DNA of 64,000 bases from Karalla daura (GCA_029224185.1 CM055188.1:4155001-4219000), one strand, 5' to 3'; shown: positions 21,401 through 34,379, numbered from the stretch's first letter. Numbers and translations: made by a program. The notes: a model not told the origin generated them from the sequence alone.

Positions 21401-22321
21401 GCGAAATTTCGGTCGAGCGTATCTCGAGAACCGCTGATCGCAGACACACAAACCATACATCAAAACGTGCGGCTCGGCCCCGGCAAGTGTGCTTTCCTTC
21501 GACCCCGACAAAATTCCAGTTTTTGGCCCCGCCAGGGGCCAAAAACTGGCAAAAATCAGTTAATTGGCCGCTGTGGCCAAACCATCCAGATTCTGGACAA
21601 GTTAAAAAGAAGAATTGTTCGGGACGCTCTCCCGCACGCGTTGGTATATAGCAGCCTAAAAATTGACAAAGATTGACGAAAAAATAACACTTTTTAGCCA
21701 AAAAGTGCTCAGAAAGAGCAAAAAATCCCATAAGAAATGAATGGGAAAAACCAGAAAATTCAAAAAATCGCCCTCAAACAAACATTCGCTGCCAAGCCAT
21801 ACGTTGTCGTAGAAACTTCGTTCAAACTTCAAAACGTAGGAAAACTTGTCGTCTCTGCCCGTACCCGGCAGCGTGTTGATATCTTGTGTCGTTTTTCATC
21901 CAGGCCGTCTCAAAAACACGTGGGTTTGGCGTTTTTTGAAAAGTTAGAGTGGGGAGAGACCAACTGTCAGAGTGCGGGATGACTGAAAAATCACCTCTCA
22001 TTTTGCTCTTTTCACGCTGCTCCTGGCCAAACCGTAAGCAGTAGACAAATTCTTTTTTCCACTTTTGTAGGCAAATTTGTGCTCTCTCGTGCGATGCCGG
22101 CCATAAACCTGAGCGCTTTGTAAAATTTAAACGGCGAGCCTCAGAGTCAGGCCAGCGCAGCCTCTTCTCTCCATAAGGCCCCATTCATTTTCCGATCACT
22201 GCGATCAAAGTTAAACTTTACACTTCTACTCGCGACTGTGGCCTCAGTTTTCATCATACACACACCAAATCACATCAGGGCGTTCCTGAGACTGTCCCCT
22301 GCGTGACGGCGTGTTCATATT
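20743..22321 (+). repeat. Monomer 17, type A, mosaic
   Basis: 1,579 bp. The left side to about 21260 matches monomer 3 (offset 18,067; one difference at AATCTCAAAA, 20891). The right side from the cassettes matches monomers 25 and 33. It has two GAAAG cassettes and about ten TTA. Confidence 0.92.
21270..21401 (+). repeat. Two hairpin cassettes plus long TTA tract (monomer 17)
   Basis: GAAAG-loop hairpins at 21270-21290 and 21322-21342, spacing 52 bp, followed by about ten TTA. Confidence 0.9.
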
Positions 22322-23940
22322 GCAGATAGGTGCAAGTGTTGTCTCCCTAGAGCCAACTGTTTAGCACTTGGGCAATTTCGCTTTTTCCCATAAGAATGAA
22401 TGGGAAAATCGGAACGCCTCAAACAAAAATGCGCTACGTCGCCATACTTTGAGGTACAAACTTCATTTCAATTTTAAAAATTCAAGAAACTTGTGGTGTG
22501 TCTGTGTACCGAGTTTCATGTCGATAGCTTGTATCGTTTTTCACCAGCACCTTCTCAAACACACTTTGGCCAAAATGACACAGACCAAGGGTCTGCAGAC
22601 AGTCACCGTCGTCATGGCAACCGCTGCTTTATATGGGGCCCTTATGGAAAAAAACCTTTAAATCGCGACTGTGGGCAAACGATCCAGATTCTGGACAAGT
22701 TGAATAGAAGATTTGTTCGGGACGCTCTCAGGCACGCGTTGGTGTATAACAATCCGAAATCGGACAAAGATTGACGAAAAAATAACACTTTTTGGCTAAA
22801 AAGTTTTCCGAAGGAGCAAAAAATCCCATAAGAAATGAATGGGAAAATCCAGAAAATTCAAAAAATCACCCTCAAACAAACATTCGCTGTAAAGCCGTGC
22901 GTTGATGTAGAAACTTCATTCAAACTCTAAAACGCTGGAAAACTTGTGGTCTCTGCCCGTACCCGACAGCGTGTCGATACCTTGTATGGTTTTTCATCCA
23001 GGCCCTCTCAAAAACACGTGGGTTTGGCGTTTTCGATGCAGCTCGAGTGGGGAGAGACCAACTGCCAATTTGGGATCGCTGAAGAATCACTTCTCATTTT
23101 GCTCTTTTCACGCTGCTCCTGGCCAAACCGTAAGCAGTAGACAAATTCTTTTTTCCACTTTTGTAGGCAAATTTGTGCTCTCTCGTGCGATGCTGGCCAT
23201 AAACCTGAGCGCTTTGTAAAATTTAAACGGCGAACCTCAGAGTCAGGCCAGCGCAGCCTCTTCTCTCCATAAGCCCCCATTCATTTTCCAACCACTGCGA
23301 TCAAAGTTAAACTTTACAATTCTACTCGCGACTGTGGCCTCAGTTTTCATTGTACACACACCAAATCGCATCAGGGTGTTCCTGAGACTGTCCCCTGCGT
23401 GACGGTGTGTTCGAATTGTAGATAGGTGCGAGCGTTGTCTCCCTAGAGCCAAATGTTTAGCACTTGGGCAATTTCGCTTTTTCCCATAAGAATGAATAAG
23501 AAAATCGGAACGCCTCAAACAAAAATGCGCTACGTCGCCATACTTTGAGATAGAAACTTAATTTTAATTTCAAAAATTCAAGAAACCTGTGGTCTGTCTG
23601 TGTACCAGGTTTCATGTCGATAGCTTGTACCGTTTTTCACCAGCACCTTCTCAAAGCTCATTTGTTGAATTCCCTGCTACTCTCTCTCCCCTGCTGACAG
23701 TGTCCTGCTGGAGCAGGCTGACTGATGACCTCATACAGACACACAAACACTTCAGGCACACTCACACACACACTCGGTCTCTCTCATACATGCATGTTAA
23801 TACAAAGTTATGGCTGAAAAGAGCAATTCTCCTTCGGCTCTGGCGGGGGGGTGGGGGGGGGGTTGGGGCAGCTAGTGACTCTATGGTGGGCACAGGTTTC
23901 GGAGCACTCTCGAAATTTCAGCGCGCTGGAATTTTCTAGT
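21322..23940 (+). repeat. 2.6-kb triplicated block, copy 1
   Basis: The block runs from a hairpin cassette in monomer 17, through B monomer 18, to the TTA module of monomer 19. It recurs at offsets of 9,435 (30757) and 20,425 bp (41747). Both ends fall in the module. Private marks include CTCAGGCACGCG at 22727, GTAGATAGG instead of GCAGATAGG at 23418, and ATGAATAAGAAAATC near 23491. Confidence 0.9.
22322..23417 (+). repeat. Monomer 18, type B
   Basis: 1,096 bp, centre of the triplicated block with 26 and 34. It carries CCAACTGTTTAGC (others CCAAATGTTTAGC), GAGGTACAAAC and CTCAGGCACGCG. Confidence 0.93.
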
Positions 23941-24880
23941 TATTATTATTATTATTATAGCGAAATTTCGGTCGAGCGTATCTCGAGAACCGCTGATCGC
24001 AGACACACAAACGATACATCAAAACGTGCGGCTCGGCCCCGGCACGTGTGCTTTCCTTCGACCCCGACAAAATTCCAGTTTTTGGCCCCGCCAGGGGCCA
24101 AAAACTGGCAAAAATCAGTTAATTGGCCGCTGTGGCCAAACGATCCAGATTCTGGACAAGTTAAAAAGAAGAATTGTTCGGGACGCTCTCCCGCACGCGT
24201 TGGTATATAGCAGCCTAAAAATTGACAAAGATTGACGAAAAAATAACACTTTTTCGCCAAAAAGTGCTCAGAAAGAGCAAAAAATCCCATAAGAAATGAA
24301 TGGGAAAAACCAGAAAATTCAAAAAATCGCCCTCAAACAAACATTCGCTGCCAAGCCATACGTTGTCGTAGAAACTTCGTTCAAACTTCAAAACGCAGGA
24401 AAACTTGTCGTCTCTGCCCGTACCCGGCAGCGTGTTGATATCTTGTGTCATTTTTCATCCAGGCCGTCTCAAAAACACGTGGGTTTGGCGTTTTTTGAAA
24501 AGTTAGAGTGGGGAGAGACCAACTGTCAGAGTGCGGGATGACTGAAAAATCACCTCTCATTTTGCTCTTTTCACGCTGCTCCCGGCCAAACCGTAAGCAG
24601 TAGACAAATTCTTTTTTCCACTTTTGTAGGTAAATTTGTGCTCTCTCGTGCGATGCCGGCCATAAACCTGAGCGCTTTGTAAAATTTAAACGGCGAGCCT
24701 CAGAGTCAGGCCAGCGCAGCCTCTTCTCTCCATAAGGCCCCATTCATTTTCCAACCACTGCGATCAAAGTTAAACTTTACACTTCTACTCGCGACTGTGG
24801 CCTCAGTTTTCATAGTAGACACACCAAATCGCATCAGGGCGTTCCTGAGTCTGTCCCCTGCGTGACGGTGTGTCTACATT
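23418..24880 (+). repeat. Monomer 19, type A
   Basis: 1,463 bp, no cassette, about six TTA. It opens GTAGATAGG and has ATGAATAAG, which disrupts the first inverted repeat. The left side is shared with 27 and 35, the right side with 1, 21, 35 and 43. Confidence 0.93.
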
Positions 24881-25976
24881 GCAGATAGGTGCAAGCGTTG
24901 TCTCCCTAGAGCCAAATGTTTAGCACTTGGGCAATTTCGCTTTTTCCCATAAGAATGAATGGGGAAATCGGAACGCCTCAAACAAAAATGCGCTACGTCG
25001 CCATACTTTGAGGTAGAAACTTCATTTTAATTTCAAAAATTCAAGAAACTTGTGGTCTGTCTGTGTACCGACTTTCATGTTGATAGCTTGTACCGTTTTT
25101 CACCAGCACTTTGTCAAACACACTTTGGTCAAAATGACACCAACCAAGGGTCTGCAGACTGTTGCCGTCGTCATGGCAACCGCAACTTTATATGGGGCCC
25201 TTATGGAAAAAAACCTTTAAATCGCGACTGTCTGCAAACGATCCAGATTCTGGACAAGTTGAATAGAAGATTTGTTCGGGACGCTCTCCCGCACACGTTG
25301 GTGTATAACAATCCGAAATCGGACAAAGATTGACGAAAAAATAACACTTTTTGGCTAAAAAGTTTTCCAAGGGAGCAAAAAATCCCATAAGAAATGAATG
25401 GGAAAATCCAGAAAATTCAAAAAAACACCCTCAAACAAACATTCGCTGTAAAGCCGTGCGTTGATGTAGAAACTTCATTCAAACTCCAAAACGCTGGAAA
25501 ACTTGTGGTCTCTGCCCGTACCCGACAGCGTGTTGATGCCTTGTATGGTTTTTCATCCAGGCCCTCTCAAAAACACGTGGGTTTGGCGTTTTCGATGCAG
25601 CTCGAGTGGGGAGAGACCAACTGTCAATTTGGGATCGCTGAAGAATCACCTCTCATTTTGCTCTTTTCACGCTGCTCCCGGCCAAACCGTAAGCAGTAGA
25701 CAAATTCTTTTTTCCAGTTTTGTAGGCAAATTTGTGCTCTCTCTTGCGATCCCGGCCATAAACCTGAGCGCTTTGTAAAATTTAAAGGGCGAGCCTCAGA
25801 GTCAGGCCAGCGCAGCCTCTTCTCTCCATAAGCCCCCATTCATTTTCCAACCACTGCGATCAAAGTTAAACTTTACACTTCTACTCGTGACTGTGGCCTC
25901 AGTTTTCATAGTAGACACACCAAATCGCATCAGAGCGTTCCTGAGACTGTCCCCTGCGTGACGGTGTGTTCGTGTT
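24881..25976 (+). repeat. Monomer 20, type B
   Basis: 1,096 bp. Most of it matches monomer 2 at offset 23,301. The tail then departs (CTCTTGCGATCCCGG, 25739). Confidence 0.93.
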
Positions 25977-27008
25977 GCAGATAGGTGCAAGCGTTGTCGG
26001 TTCGGTGGGCACAGGTTTCGGAGCACTCTCGAAATTTCAGCGCGCTGGAATTTTCTAGTTATTATTATTATTATTATTATTATTATAGCGAAATTTCGGT
26101 CGAGCGTATCTCGAGAACCGCTGATCGCAGACACACAAACGATACATCAAAACGTGCGGCTCGGCCCCGGCAAGTGTGCTTTCCTTCGACCCCGACAAAA
26201 TTCCAGTTTTTGGCCCCGCCAGGGGCCAAAAACTGGCAAAAATCAGTTAATTGGCCGCTGTGGCCAAACGATCCAGATTCTGGACAAGTTAAAAAGAAGA
26301 ATTGTTCGGGACGCTCTCCCGCACGCGTTGGTATATAGCAGCCTAAAAATTGACAAAGATTGACGAAAAAATAACACTTTTTCGCCAAAAAGTGCTCAGA
26401 AAGAGCAAAAAATCCCATAAGAAATGAATGGGAAAAACCAGAAAATTCAAAAAATCGCCCTCAAACAAACATTCGCTGCCAAGCCATACGTTGTCGTAGA
26501 AACTTCGTTCAAACTTCAAAACGCAGGAAAACTTGTCGTCTCTGCCCGTACCCGGCAGCGTGTTGATATCTTGTGTCATTTTTCATCCAGGCCGTCTCAA
26601 AAACACGTGGGTTTGGCGTTTTTTGAAAAGTTAGAGTGGGGAGAGACCAACTGTCAGAGTGCGGGATGACTGAAAAATCACCTCTCATTTTGCTCTTTTC
26701 ACGCTGCTCCCGGCCAAACCGTAAGCAGTAGACAAATTCTTTTTTCCACTTATGTAGGTAAATTTGTGCTCTCTCGTGCGATGCCGGCCATAAACCTGAG
26801 CGCTTTGTAAAATTTAAACGGCGAGCCTCAGAGTCAGGCCAGCGCAGCCTCTTCTCTCCATAAGGCCCCATTCATTTTCCAACCACTGCGATCAAAGTTA
26901 AACTTTACACTTCTACTCGCGACTGTGGCCTCAGTTTTCATAGTAGACACACCAAATCGCATCAGGGCGTTCCTGAGTCTGTCCCCTGCGTGACGGTGTG
27001 TCTACATT
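25977..27008 (+). repeat. Monomer 21, truncated type A
   Basis: 1,032 bp. After only 22 bp of the normal start the sequence jumps to GGTTCGGTGGGCACAGG (25999), removing about 440 bp including the first half-unit, the (CA)n and the G tract. GGAGCACT, about nine TTA and everything downstream remain. Confidence 0.92.
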
Positions 27009-28104
27009 GCAGATAGGTGCAAGCGTTGTCTCCCTAGAGCCAAATGTTTAGCACTTGGGCAATTTCGCTTTTTCCCATAAGAATGAATGGGGAAATCGGA
27101 ACGCCTCAAACAAAAATGCGCTACGTCGCCATACTTTGAGGTAGAAACTTCATTTTAATTTCAAAAATTCAAGAAACTTGTGGTCTGTCTGTGTACCGAC
27201 TTTCATGTTGATAGCTTGTACCGTTTTTCACCAGCACTTTGTCAAACACACTTTGGTCAAAATGACACCAACCAAGGGTCTGCAGACTGTTGCCGTCGTC
27301 ATGGCAACCGCAACTTTATATGGGGCCCTTATGGAAAAAAACCTTTAAATCGCGACTGTCTGCAAACGATCCAGATTCTGGACAAGTTGAATAGAAGATT
27401 TGTTCGGGACGCTCTCCCGCACACGTTGGTGTATAACAATCCGAAATCGGACAAAGATTGACGAAAAAATAACACTTTTTGGCTAAAAAGTTTTCCGAGG
27501 GAGCAAAAAATCCCATAAGAAATGAATGGGAAAATCCAGAAAATTCAAAAAAACACCCTCAAACAAACATTCGCTGTAAAGCCGTGCGTTGATGTAGAAA
27601 CTTCATTCAAACTCCAAAACGCTGGAAAACTTGTGGTCTCTGCCCGTACCCGACAGCGTGTTGATGCCTTGTATGGTTTTTCATCCAGGCCCTCTCAAAA
27701 ACACGTGGGTTTGGCGTTTTCGATGCAGCTCGAGTGGGGAGAGACCAACTGTCAATTTGGGATCGCTGAAGAATCACCTCTCATTTTGCTCTTTTCACGC
27801 TGCTCCCGGCCAAACCGTAAGCAGTAGACAAATTCTTTTTTCCAGTTTTGTAGGCAAATTTGTGCTCTCTCTTGCGATCCCGGCCATAAACCTGAGCGCT
27901 TTGTAAAATTTAAACGGCGAGCCTCAGAGTCAGGCCAGCGCAGCCTCTTCTCTCCATAAGCCCCCATTCATTTTCCAACCACTGCGATCAAAGTTAAACT
28001 TTACACTTCTACTCGTGACTGTGGCCTCAGTTTTCATAGTAGACACACCAAATCGCATCAGGGCGTTCCTCAGACTCTCCCTTGCGTGATGGTGTGTTCG
28101 TGTT
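27009..28104 (+). repeat. Monomer 22, type B
   Basis: 1,096 bp. It repeats monomer 20 at an offset of 2,128 bp, with a few differences such as CAGACTCTCCCTTGC near 28071. Confidence 0.93.
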
Positions 28105-29121
28105 GCAGATACGTGCAAGCGTTGTCGGTTCGGTGGGCACAGGTTTCGGAGCACTCTCGAAATTTCAGCGCGCTGGAATTTTCTAGTTATTATTATTATA
28201 GCGAAATTTCGGTCGAGCGTATCTCGAGAACCGCTGATCGCAGACACACAAACCATACATCAAAACGTGCGGCTCGGCCCCGGCACGTGTGCTTTCCTTC
28301 AACCCCGACAAAATTCCAGTTTTTGGCCCCGCCAGGGGCCAAAAACTGGCAAAAATCAGTTAATTGGCCGCTGTGGCCAAACCATCCAGATTCTGGACAA
28401 GTTAAAAAGAAGAATTGTTCGGGACGCTCTCCCGCATGCGTTGGTATATAGCAGCCTAAAAATTGACAAAGATTGACGAAAAAATAACACTTTTTCGCCA
28501 AAAAGTGCTCAGAAAGAGCAAAAAATCCCATAAGAAATGAATGGGAAAAACCAGAAAATTCAAAAAATCGCCCTCAAACAAACATTCGCTGCCAAGTCAT
28601 ACGTTGTCGTACAAAATTCGTTCAAACTTCAAAACGTAGGAAAACTTGTCGTCTCTGCCCGTACCCGACAGCGTGTTGATACCTTGTGTCGCTTTTCATC
28701 CAGACCGTCTCAAAAACACGTGGGTTTGCCGTTTTTTGAAAAGTTAGAGTGGGGAGAGACCAACTGTCAGAGTGCGGGATGACTGAAAAATCACCTCTCA
28801 TTTTGCTCTTTTCACGCTGCTCCCGGCCAAACCGTAAGCAGTAGACAAATTCTTTTTTCCAGTTTTGTAGGCAAATTTGTGCTCTCTCGTGCGATGCCGG
28901 CCATAAACCTGAGCGCTTTGTAAAATTTAAACGGCGAGCCTCAGAGTCAGGCCAGCGCAGCCTCTTCTCTCCATAAGGCCCCATTCATTTTCCAACCACT
29001 GCGATCAAAGTTAAACTTTACACTTCTACTCGCGACTGTGGCCTCAGTTTTCATCATACACACACCAAATCGCATCAGGGCGTTCCTGAGACTGTCCCCT
29101 GCGTGACGGTGTGTTCATATT
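28105..29121 (+). repeat. Monomer 23, truncated type A
   Basis: 1,017 bp with the same truncation junction as monomer 21 and about four TTA. Downstream of the TTA it carries a different haplotype (AAACCATAC, GTACAAAATTCG), shared in part with monomer 39 (offset 21,351). Confidence 0.92.
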
Positions 29122-30217
29122 GCAGATAGGTGCAAGTGTTGTCTCCTTAGAGCCAAATGTTTAGCACTTGAGCAATTTCGCTTTTTCCCATAAGAATGAA
29201 TGGGAAAATCGGAACGCCTCAAACAAAAATGCGCTATGTCGCCATGCTTTGAGGTAGAAACTTCATTTTAATTTCAAAAATTCAAGAAACTTGTGGTCTG
29301 TCTATGTACCGACTTTCTTGTTGATAGCTTGTACCGTTTTTCACCAGCACCTTCTCAAACACACTTTGGTCAAAATGACACAGACCAAGTGTCTGCAGAC
29401 AGTCACCGTCGTCATGGCAACCGCTGCTTTATATGGGGCCCTTATGGAAAAAAACATTTAAATCGCGACTGTGGGCAAACGATCCAGATTCTGGACAAGT
29501 TGAATAGAAGATTTGTTCGGGACGCTCTCCCGCACGCGTTGGTGTATAACAATCAGAAATCGGACAAAGATTGACGAAAAAATAACACTTTTTGGCTAAA
29601 AAGTTTTCCGAAGGAGCAAAAAATCCCATAAGAAATGAATGGGAAAATCCAGAAAATTCAAAAGATCACCCTCAAACAAACATTCGCTGTAAAGCCGTGC
29701 GTTGATGTAGAAACTTCATTCAAACTCTAAAACGCTGGAAAACTTGTGGTCTCTGCCCGTACCCGACAGCGTGTCGATACCTTGTATGGTTTTTCATCCA
29801 GGCCCTCTCAAAAACACGTGGGTTTGGCGTTTTCGATGCAGCTCGAGTGGGGAGAGACCAACTGTGAATTTGGGATCGCTGAAGAATCACTTCTCATTTT
29901 GCTCTTTTCACGCTGCTCCCGGCCAAACCGTAAGCAGTAGACAAATTCTTTTTTCCAGTTTCGTAGGTTAATTTGTGCTCTCTCGTGCGATGGCGGCCAT
30001 AAACCTGAGCGCTTTGTAAAATTCAAACGGCGAGCCTCAGAGTCAGGCAAGCGCAGCCTCTTCTCTCCATAAGGCCCCATTCATTTTCTGACCACTGCGA
30101 TCAAAGTTAAACTTTACACTTCTACTCGCGACTGTGGCCTCAGTTTTCATAGTAGACACACCAAATCGCATCAGGGCGTTCCTGAGACTGTCCCCTGCGT
30201 GACGGTGTGTTTGTATT
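29122..30217 (+). repeat. Monomer 24, type B
   Basis: 1,096 bp. It has CACTTGAGCAATTTC and CTTTCTTGTTG, shared with monomer 40 (offset 21,351). The later part matches monomer 10. Confidence 0.93.
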
Positions 30218-30641
30218 GCAGATAGGTGCGAGCGTTGTCTCCCAAGAGCCAAATGTTTAGCACTTGGCCAATTTCGCTTTTTCCCATAAGAATGAATGGG
30301 AAAATCGGAACGCCTCAAACAAAAATGCGTTACGTCGCCATCCTTTGAGGTAGAAACTTCATTTTAATTTCAAAAATTCAAGAAACTTGTGGTCTGTCTG
30401 TGTACCCGGTTTCATGTCGATAGCTTGTATCGTTTTTCACCAGCACCTTCTCAATTCATTTGGTGAATTCCCTGCCACTCTCTCTCCCCTGCTGACAGTG
30501 TCCTGCTGGAGCAGGCTGACTGATGACCTCATGCAGACACACAAACACTTCAGCCACACTCACACACACACACTCGGCCTCTCTCATACATGCATGTTAA
30601 TACAAAGTTATGGCCGAAAAGAGCAATTCTCCTTCGGCTCT

Positions 30642-30680
30642 GGCGGGGGGGTGGGTGGGGGGGGGGTGGGGGGGTTGGGG
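30642..30680 (+). repeat. Expanded G-rich tract (monomer 25)
   Basis: 39 bp made almost wholly of G with single T interruptions, much longer than in monomer 11, whose left side is otherwise nearly the same. This indicates local slippage expansion. Confidence 0.75.
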
Positions 30681-30756
30681 CAGCTAGTGACTCGATGGTG
30701 GGCACAGGTTTCGGAGCACTCTCGAAATTTCAGCGCACTGGAATTTTCTAGTTATT

Positions 30757-30803
30757 AGTGCTCCGAAAGGGAGCACTATTACTCTCCACCGTGTTTATTC
30801 TTC

Positions 30804-30835
<32 letters not shown>
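30757..30835 (+). repeat. One hairpin cassette plus long TTA tract (monomer 25)
   Basis: GAAAG-loop hairpin 30757-30777 with about ten TTA. Confidence 0.9.
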
Positions 30836-31756
30836 ACGAAATTTCGGTCGAGCGTATCTCGAGAACCGCTGATCGCAGACACACAAACCATACATCAAAA
30901 CGTGCGGCTCGGCCCCGGCAAGTGTGCTTTCCTTCGACCCCGACAAAATTCCAGTTTTTGGCCCCGCCAGGGGCCAAAAACTGGCAAAAATCAGTTAATT
31001 GGCCGCTGTGGCCAAACCATCCAGATTCTGGACAAGTTAAAAAGAAGAATTGTTCGGGACGCTCTCCCGCACGCGTTGGTATATAGCAGCCTAAAAATTG
31101 ACAAAGATTGACGAAAAAATAACACTTTTTAGCCAAAAAGTGCTCAGAAAGAGCAAAAAATCCCATAAGAAATGAATGGGAAAAACCAGAAAATTCAAAA
31201 AATCGCCCTCAAACAAACATTCGCTGCCAAGCCATACGTTGTCGTAGAAACTTCGTTCAAACTTCAAAACGTAGGAAAACTTGTCGTCTCTGCCCGTACC
31301 CGGCAGCGTGTTGATATCTTGTGTCGTTTTTCATCCAGGCCGTCTCAAAAACACGTGGGTTTGGCGTTTTTTGAAAAGTTAGAGTGGGGAGAGACCAACT
31401 GTCAGAGTGCGGGATGACTGAAAAATCACCTCTCATTTTGCTCTTTTCACGCTGCTCCTGGCCAAACCGTAAGCAGTAGACAAATTCTTTTTTCCACTTT
31501 TGTAGGCAAATTTGTGCTCTCTCGTGCGATGCCGGCCATAAACCTGAGCGCTTTGTAAAATTTAAACGGCGAGCCTCAGAGTCAGGCCAGCGCAGCCTCT
31601 TCTCTCCATAAGGCCCCATTCATTTTCCGATCACTGCGATCAAAGTTAAACTTTACACTTCTACTCGCGACTGTGGCCTCAGTTTTCATCATACACACAC
31701 CAAATCACATCAGGGCGTTCCTGAGACTGTCCCCTGCGTGACGGCGTGTTCATATT

Positions 31757-32852
31757 GCAGATAGGTGCAAGTGTTGTCTCCCTAGAGCCAACTGTTTAGC
31801 ACTTGGGCAATTTCGCTTTTTCCCATAAGAATGAATGGGAAAATCGGAACGCCTCAAACAAAAATGCGCTACGTCGCCATACTTTGAGGTACAAACTTCA
31901 TTTCAATTTTAAAAATTCAAGAAACTTGTGGTGTGTCTGTGTACCGAGTTTCATGTCGATAGCTTGTATCGTTTTTCACCAGCACCTTCTCAAACACACT
32001 TTGGCCAAAATGACACAGACCAAGGGTCTGCAGACAGTCACCGTCGTCATGGCAACCGCTGCTTTATATGGGGCCCTTATGGAAAAAAACCTTTAAATCG
32101 CGACTGTGGGCAAACGATCCAGATTCTGGACAAGTTGAATAGAAGATTTGTTCGGGACGCTCTCAGGCACGCGTTGGTGTATAACAATCCGAAATCGGAC
32201 AAAGATTGACGAAAAAATAACACTTTTTGGCTAAAAAGTTTTCCGAAGGAGCAAAAAATCCCATAAGAAATGAATGGGAAAATCCAGAAAATTCAAAAAA
32301 TCACCCTCAAACAAACATTCGCTGTAAAGCCGTGCGTTGATGTAGAAACTTCATTCAAACTCTAAAACGCTGGAAAACTTGTGGTCTCTGCCCGTACCCG
32401 ACAGCGTGTCGATACCTTGTATGGTTTTTCATCCAGGCCCTCTCAAAAACACGTGGGTTTGGCGTTTTCGATGCAGCTCGAGTGGGGAGAGACCAACTGC
32501 CAATTTGGGATCGCTGAAGAATCACTTCTCATTTTGCTCTTTTCACGCTGCTCCTGGCCAAACCGTAAGCAGTAGACAAATTCTTTTTTCCACTTTTGTA
32601 GGCAAATTTGTGCTCTCTCGTGCGATGCTGGCCATAAACCTGAGCGCTTTGTAAAATTTAAACGGCGAACCTCAGAGTCAGGCCAGCGCAGCCTCTTCTC
32701 TCCATAAGCCCCCATTCATTTTCCAACCACTGCGATCAAAGTTAAACTTTACAATTCTACTCGCGACTGTGGCCTCAGTTTTCATTGTACACACACCAAA
32801 TCGCATCAGGGTGTTCCTGAGACTGTCCCCTGCGTGACGGTGTGTTCGAATT
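31757..32852 (+). repeat. Monomer 26, type B
   Basis: 1,096 bp, in copy 2 of the triplicated block. It matches monomer 18 at offset 9,435, including AACTGCCAATTTG. Confidence 0.93.
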
Positions 32853-33426
32853 GTAGATAGGTGCGAGCGTTGTCTCCCTAGAGCCAAATGTTTAGCACTT
32901 GGGCAATTTCGCTTTTTCCCATAAGAATGAATAAGAAAATCGGAACGCCTCAAACAAAAATGCGCTACGTCGCCATACTTTGAGATAGAAACTTAATTTT
33001 AATTTCAAAAATTCAAGAAACCTGTGGTCTGTCTGTGTACCAGGTTTCATGTCGATAGCTTGTACCGTTTTTCACCAGCACCTTCTCAAAGCTCATTTGT
33101 TGAATTCCCTGCTACTCTCTCTCCCCTGCTGACAGTGTCCTGCTGGAGCAGGCTGACTGATGACCTCATACAGACACACAAACACTTCAGGCACACTCAC
33201 ACACACACTCGGTCTCTCTCATACATGCATGTTAATACAAAGTTATGGCTGAAAAGAGCAATTCTCCTTCGGCTCTGGCGGGGGGGTGGGGGGGGGGTTG
33301 GGGCAGCTAGTGACTCTATGGTGGGCACAGGTTTCGGAGCACTCTCGAAATTTCAGCGCGCTGGAATTTTCTAGTTATTAGTGCTCCGAAAGGGAGCACT
33401 ATTACTCTCCACCGTGTTTATTCTTC

Positions 33427-33458
<32 letters not shown>

Positions 33459-34379
33459 GCGAAATTTCGGTCGAGCGTATCTCGAGAAGCGCTGATCGCA
33501 GACACACAAACCATACATCAAAACGTGCGGCTCGGCCCCGGCAAGTGTGCTTTCCTTCGACCCCGACAAAATTCCAGTTTTTGGCCCCGCCAGGGGCCAA
33601 AAACTGGCAAAAATCAGTTAATTGGCCGCTGTGGCCAAACCATCCAGATTCTGGACAAGTTAAAAAGAAGAATTGTTCGGGACGCTCTCCCGCACGCGTT
33701 GGTATATAGCAGCCTAAAAATTGACAAAGATTGACGAAAAAATAACACTTTTTAGCCAAAAAGTGCTCAGAAAGAGCAAAAAATCCCATAAGAAATGAAT
33801 GGGAAAAACCAGAAAATTCAAAAAATCGCCCTCAAACAAACATTCGCTGCCAAGCCATACGTTGTCGTAGAAACTTCGTTCAAACTTCAAAACGCAGGAA
33901 AACTTGTCGTCTCTGCCCGTACCCGACAGCGTGTTGATACCTTGTGTCGTTTTTCATCCAGGCCGTCTCAAAAACACGTGGGTTTGGCGTTTTTTGAAAA
34001 GTTAGAGTGGGGAGAGACCAACTGTCAGAGTGCGGGATGACTGAAAAATCACCTCTCATTTTGCTCTTTTCACGCTGCTCCCGGCCAAACCGTAAGCAGT
34101 AGACAAATTCTTTTCTCCACTTTTGTAGGCAAATTTGTGCTCTCTCATGTGATGCCGGCCATAAACCGGAGCGCTTTGTAAAATTTAAACGGCGAGCCTC
34201 AGAGTCAGGCCAGCGCAGCCTCTTCTCTCCATAAGCCCCCATTCATTTTCCAACCGCTGCGATCAAAGTTAAACTTTACACTTCTACTCGCGACTGTGGC
34301 CTCAGTTTTCATAGTAGACACACCAAATCGCATCAGGGCGTTCCTGAGACTGTCCCCTGCGTGACGGTGTGTTCATATT
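32853..34379 (+). repeat. Monomer 27, type A, mosaic
   Basis: 1,527 bp. The left side is as in 19 and 35, the right side as in 14 (GAGAAGCGCTG). It has one GAAAG cassette (33380-33400) and about ten TTA. CTCATGTGATGCC near 34144 is private. Confidence 0.92.
33380..33458 (+). repeat. One hairpin cassette plus long TTA tract (monomer 27)
   Basis: GAAAG-loop hairpin 33380-33400 with about ten TTA. Confidence 0.9.

Larger units (their letters stand above)
23959..28199 (+). repeat. 2.1-kb tandem pair (A tail, B, truncated A head)
   Basis: Landmarks repeat at 2,128 bp from 23959 to 26086 and again from 26087 to 28199 (2,113 bp; the difference lies in the TTA tract). Each unit holds an A 3' part, a complete B, and the start of a truncated A. 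Both truncated A copies share the same abnormal junction, so this is amplification of one event. The second copy has its own variants, such as GATACGTGC at 28108. Confidence 0.88.
30218..31756 (+). repeat. Monomer 25, type A, mosaic
   Basis: 1,539 bp. The left side matches monomer 11, except that its G tract is much longer (30642-30680). The right side matches monomers 17 and 33. It has one GAAAG cassette (30757-30777) and about ten TTA, ending in ATAACGAAATTTC instead of ATAGCGAAATTTC. Confidence 0.92.
30757..33375 (+). repeat. 2.6-kb triplicated block, copy 2
   Basis: This copy joins a left side shared with monomer 11 (offset 17,306) to a right side shared with monomer 14 (offset 15,830). 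It keeps the GTGCGAGCG variant of copy 1 near 32862. Confidence 0.9.
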
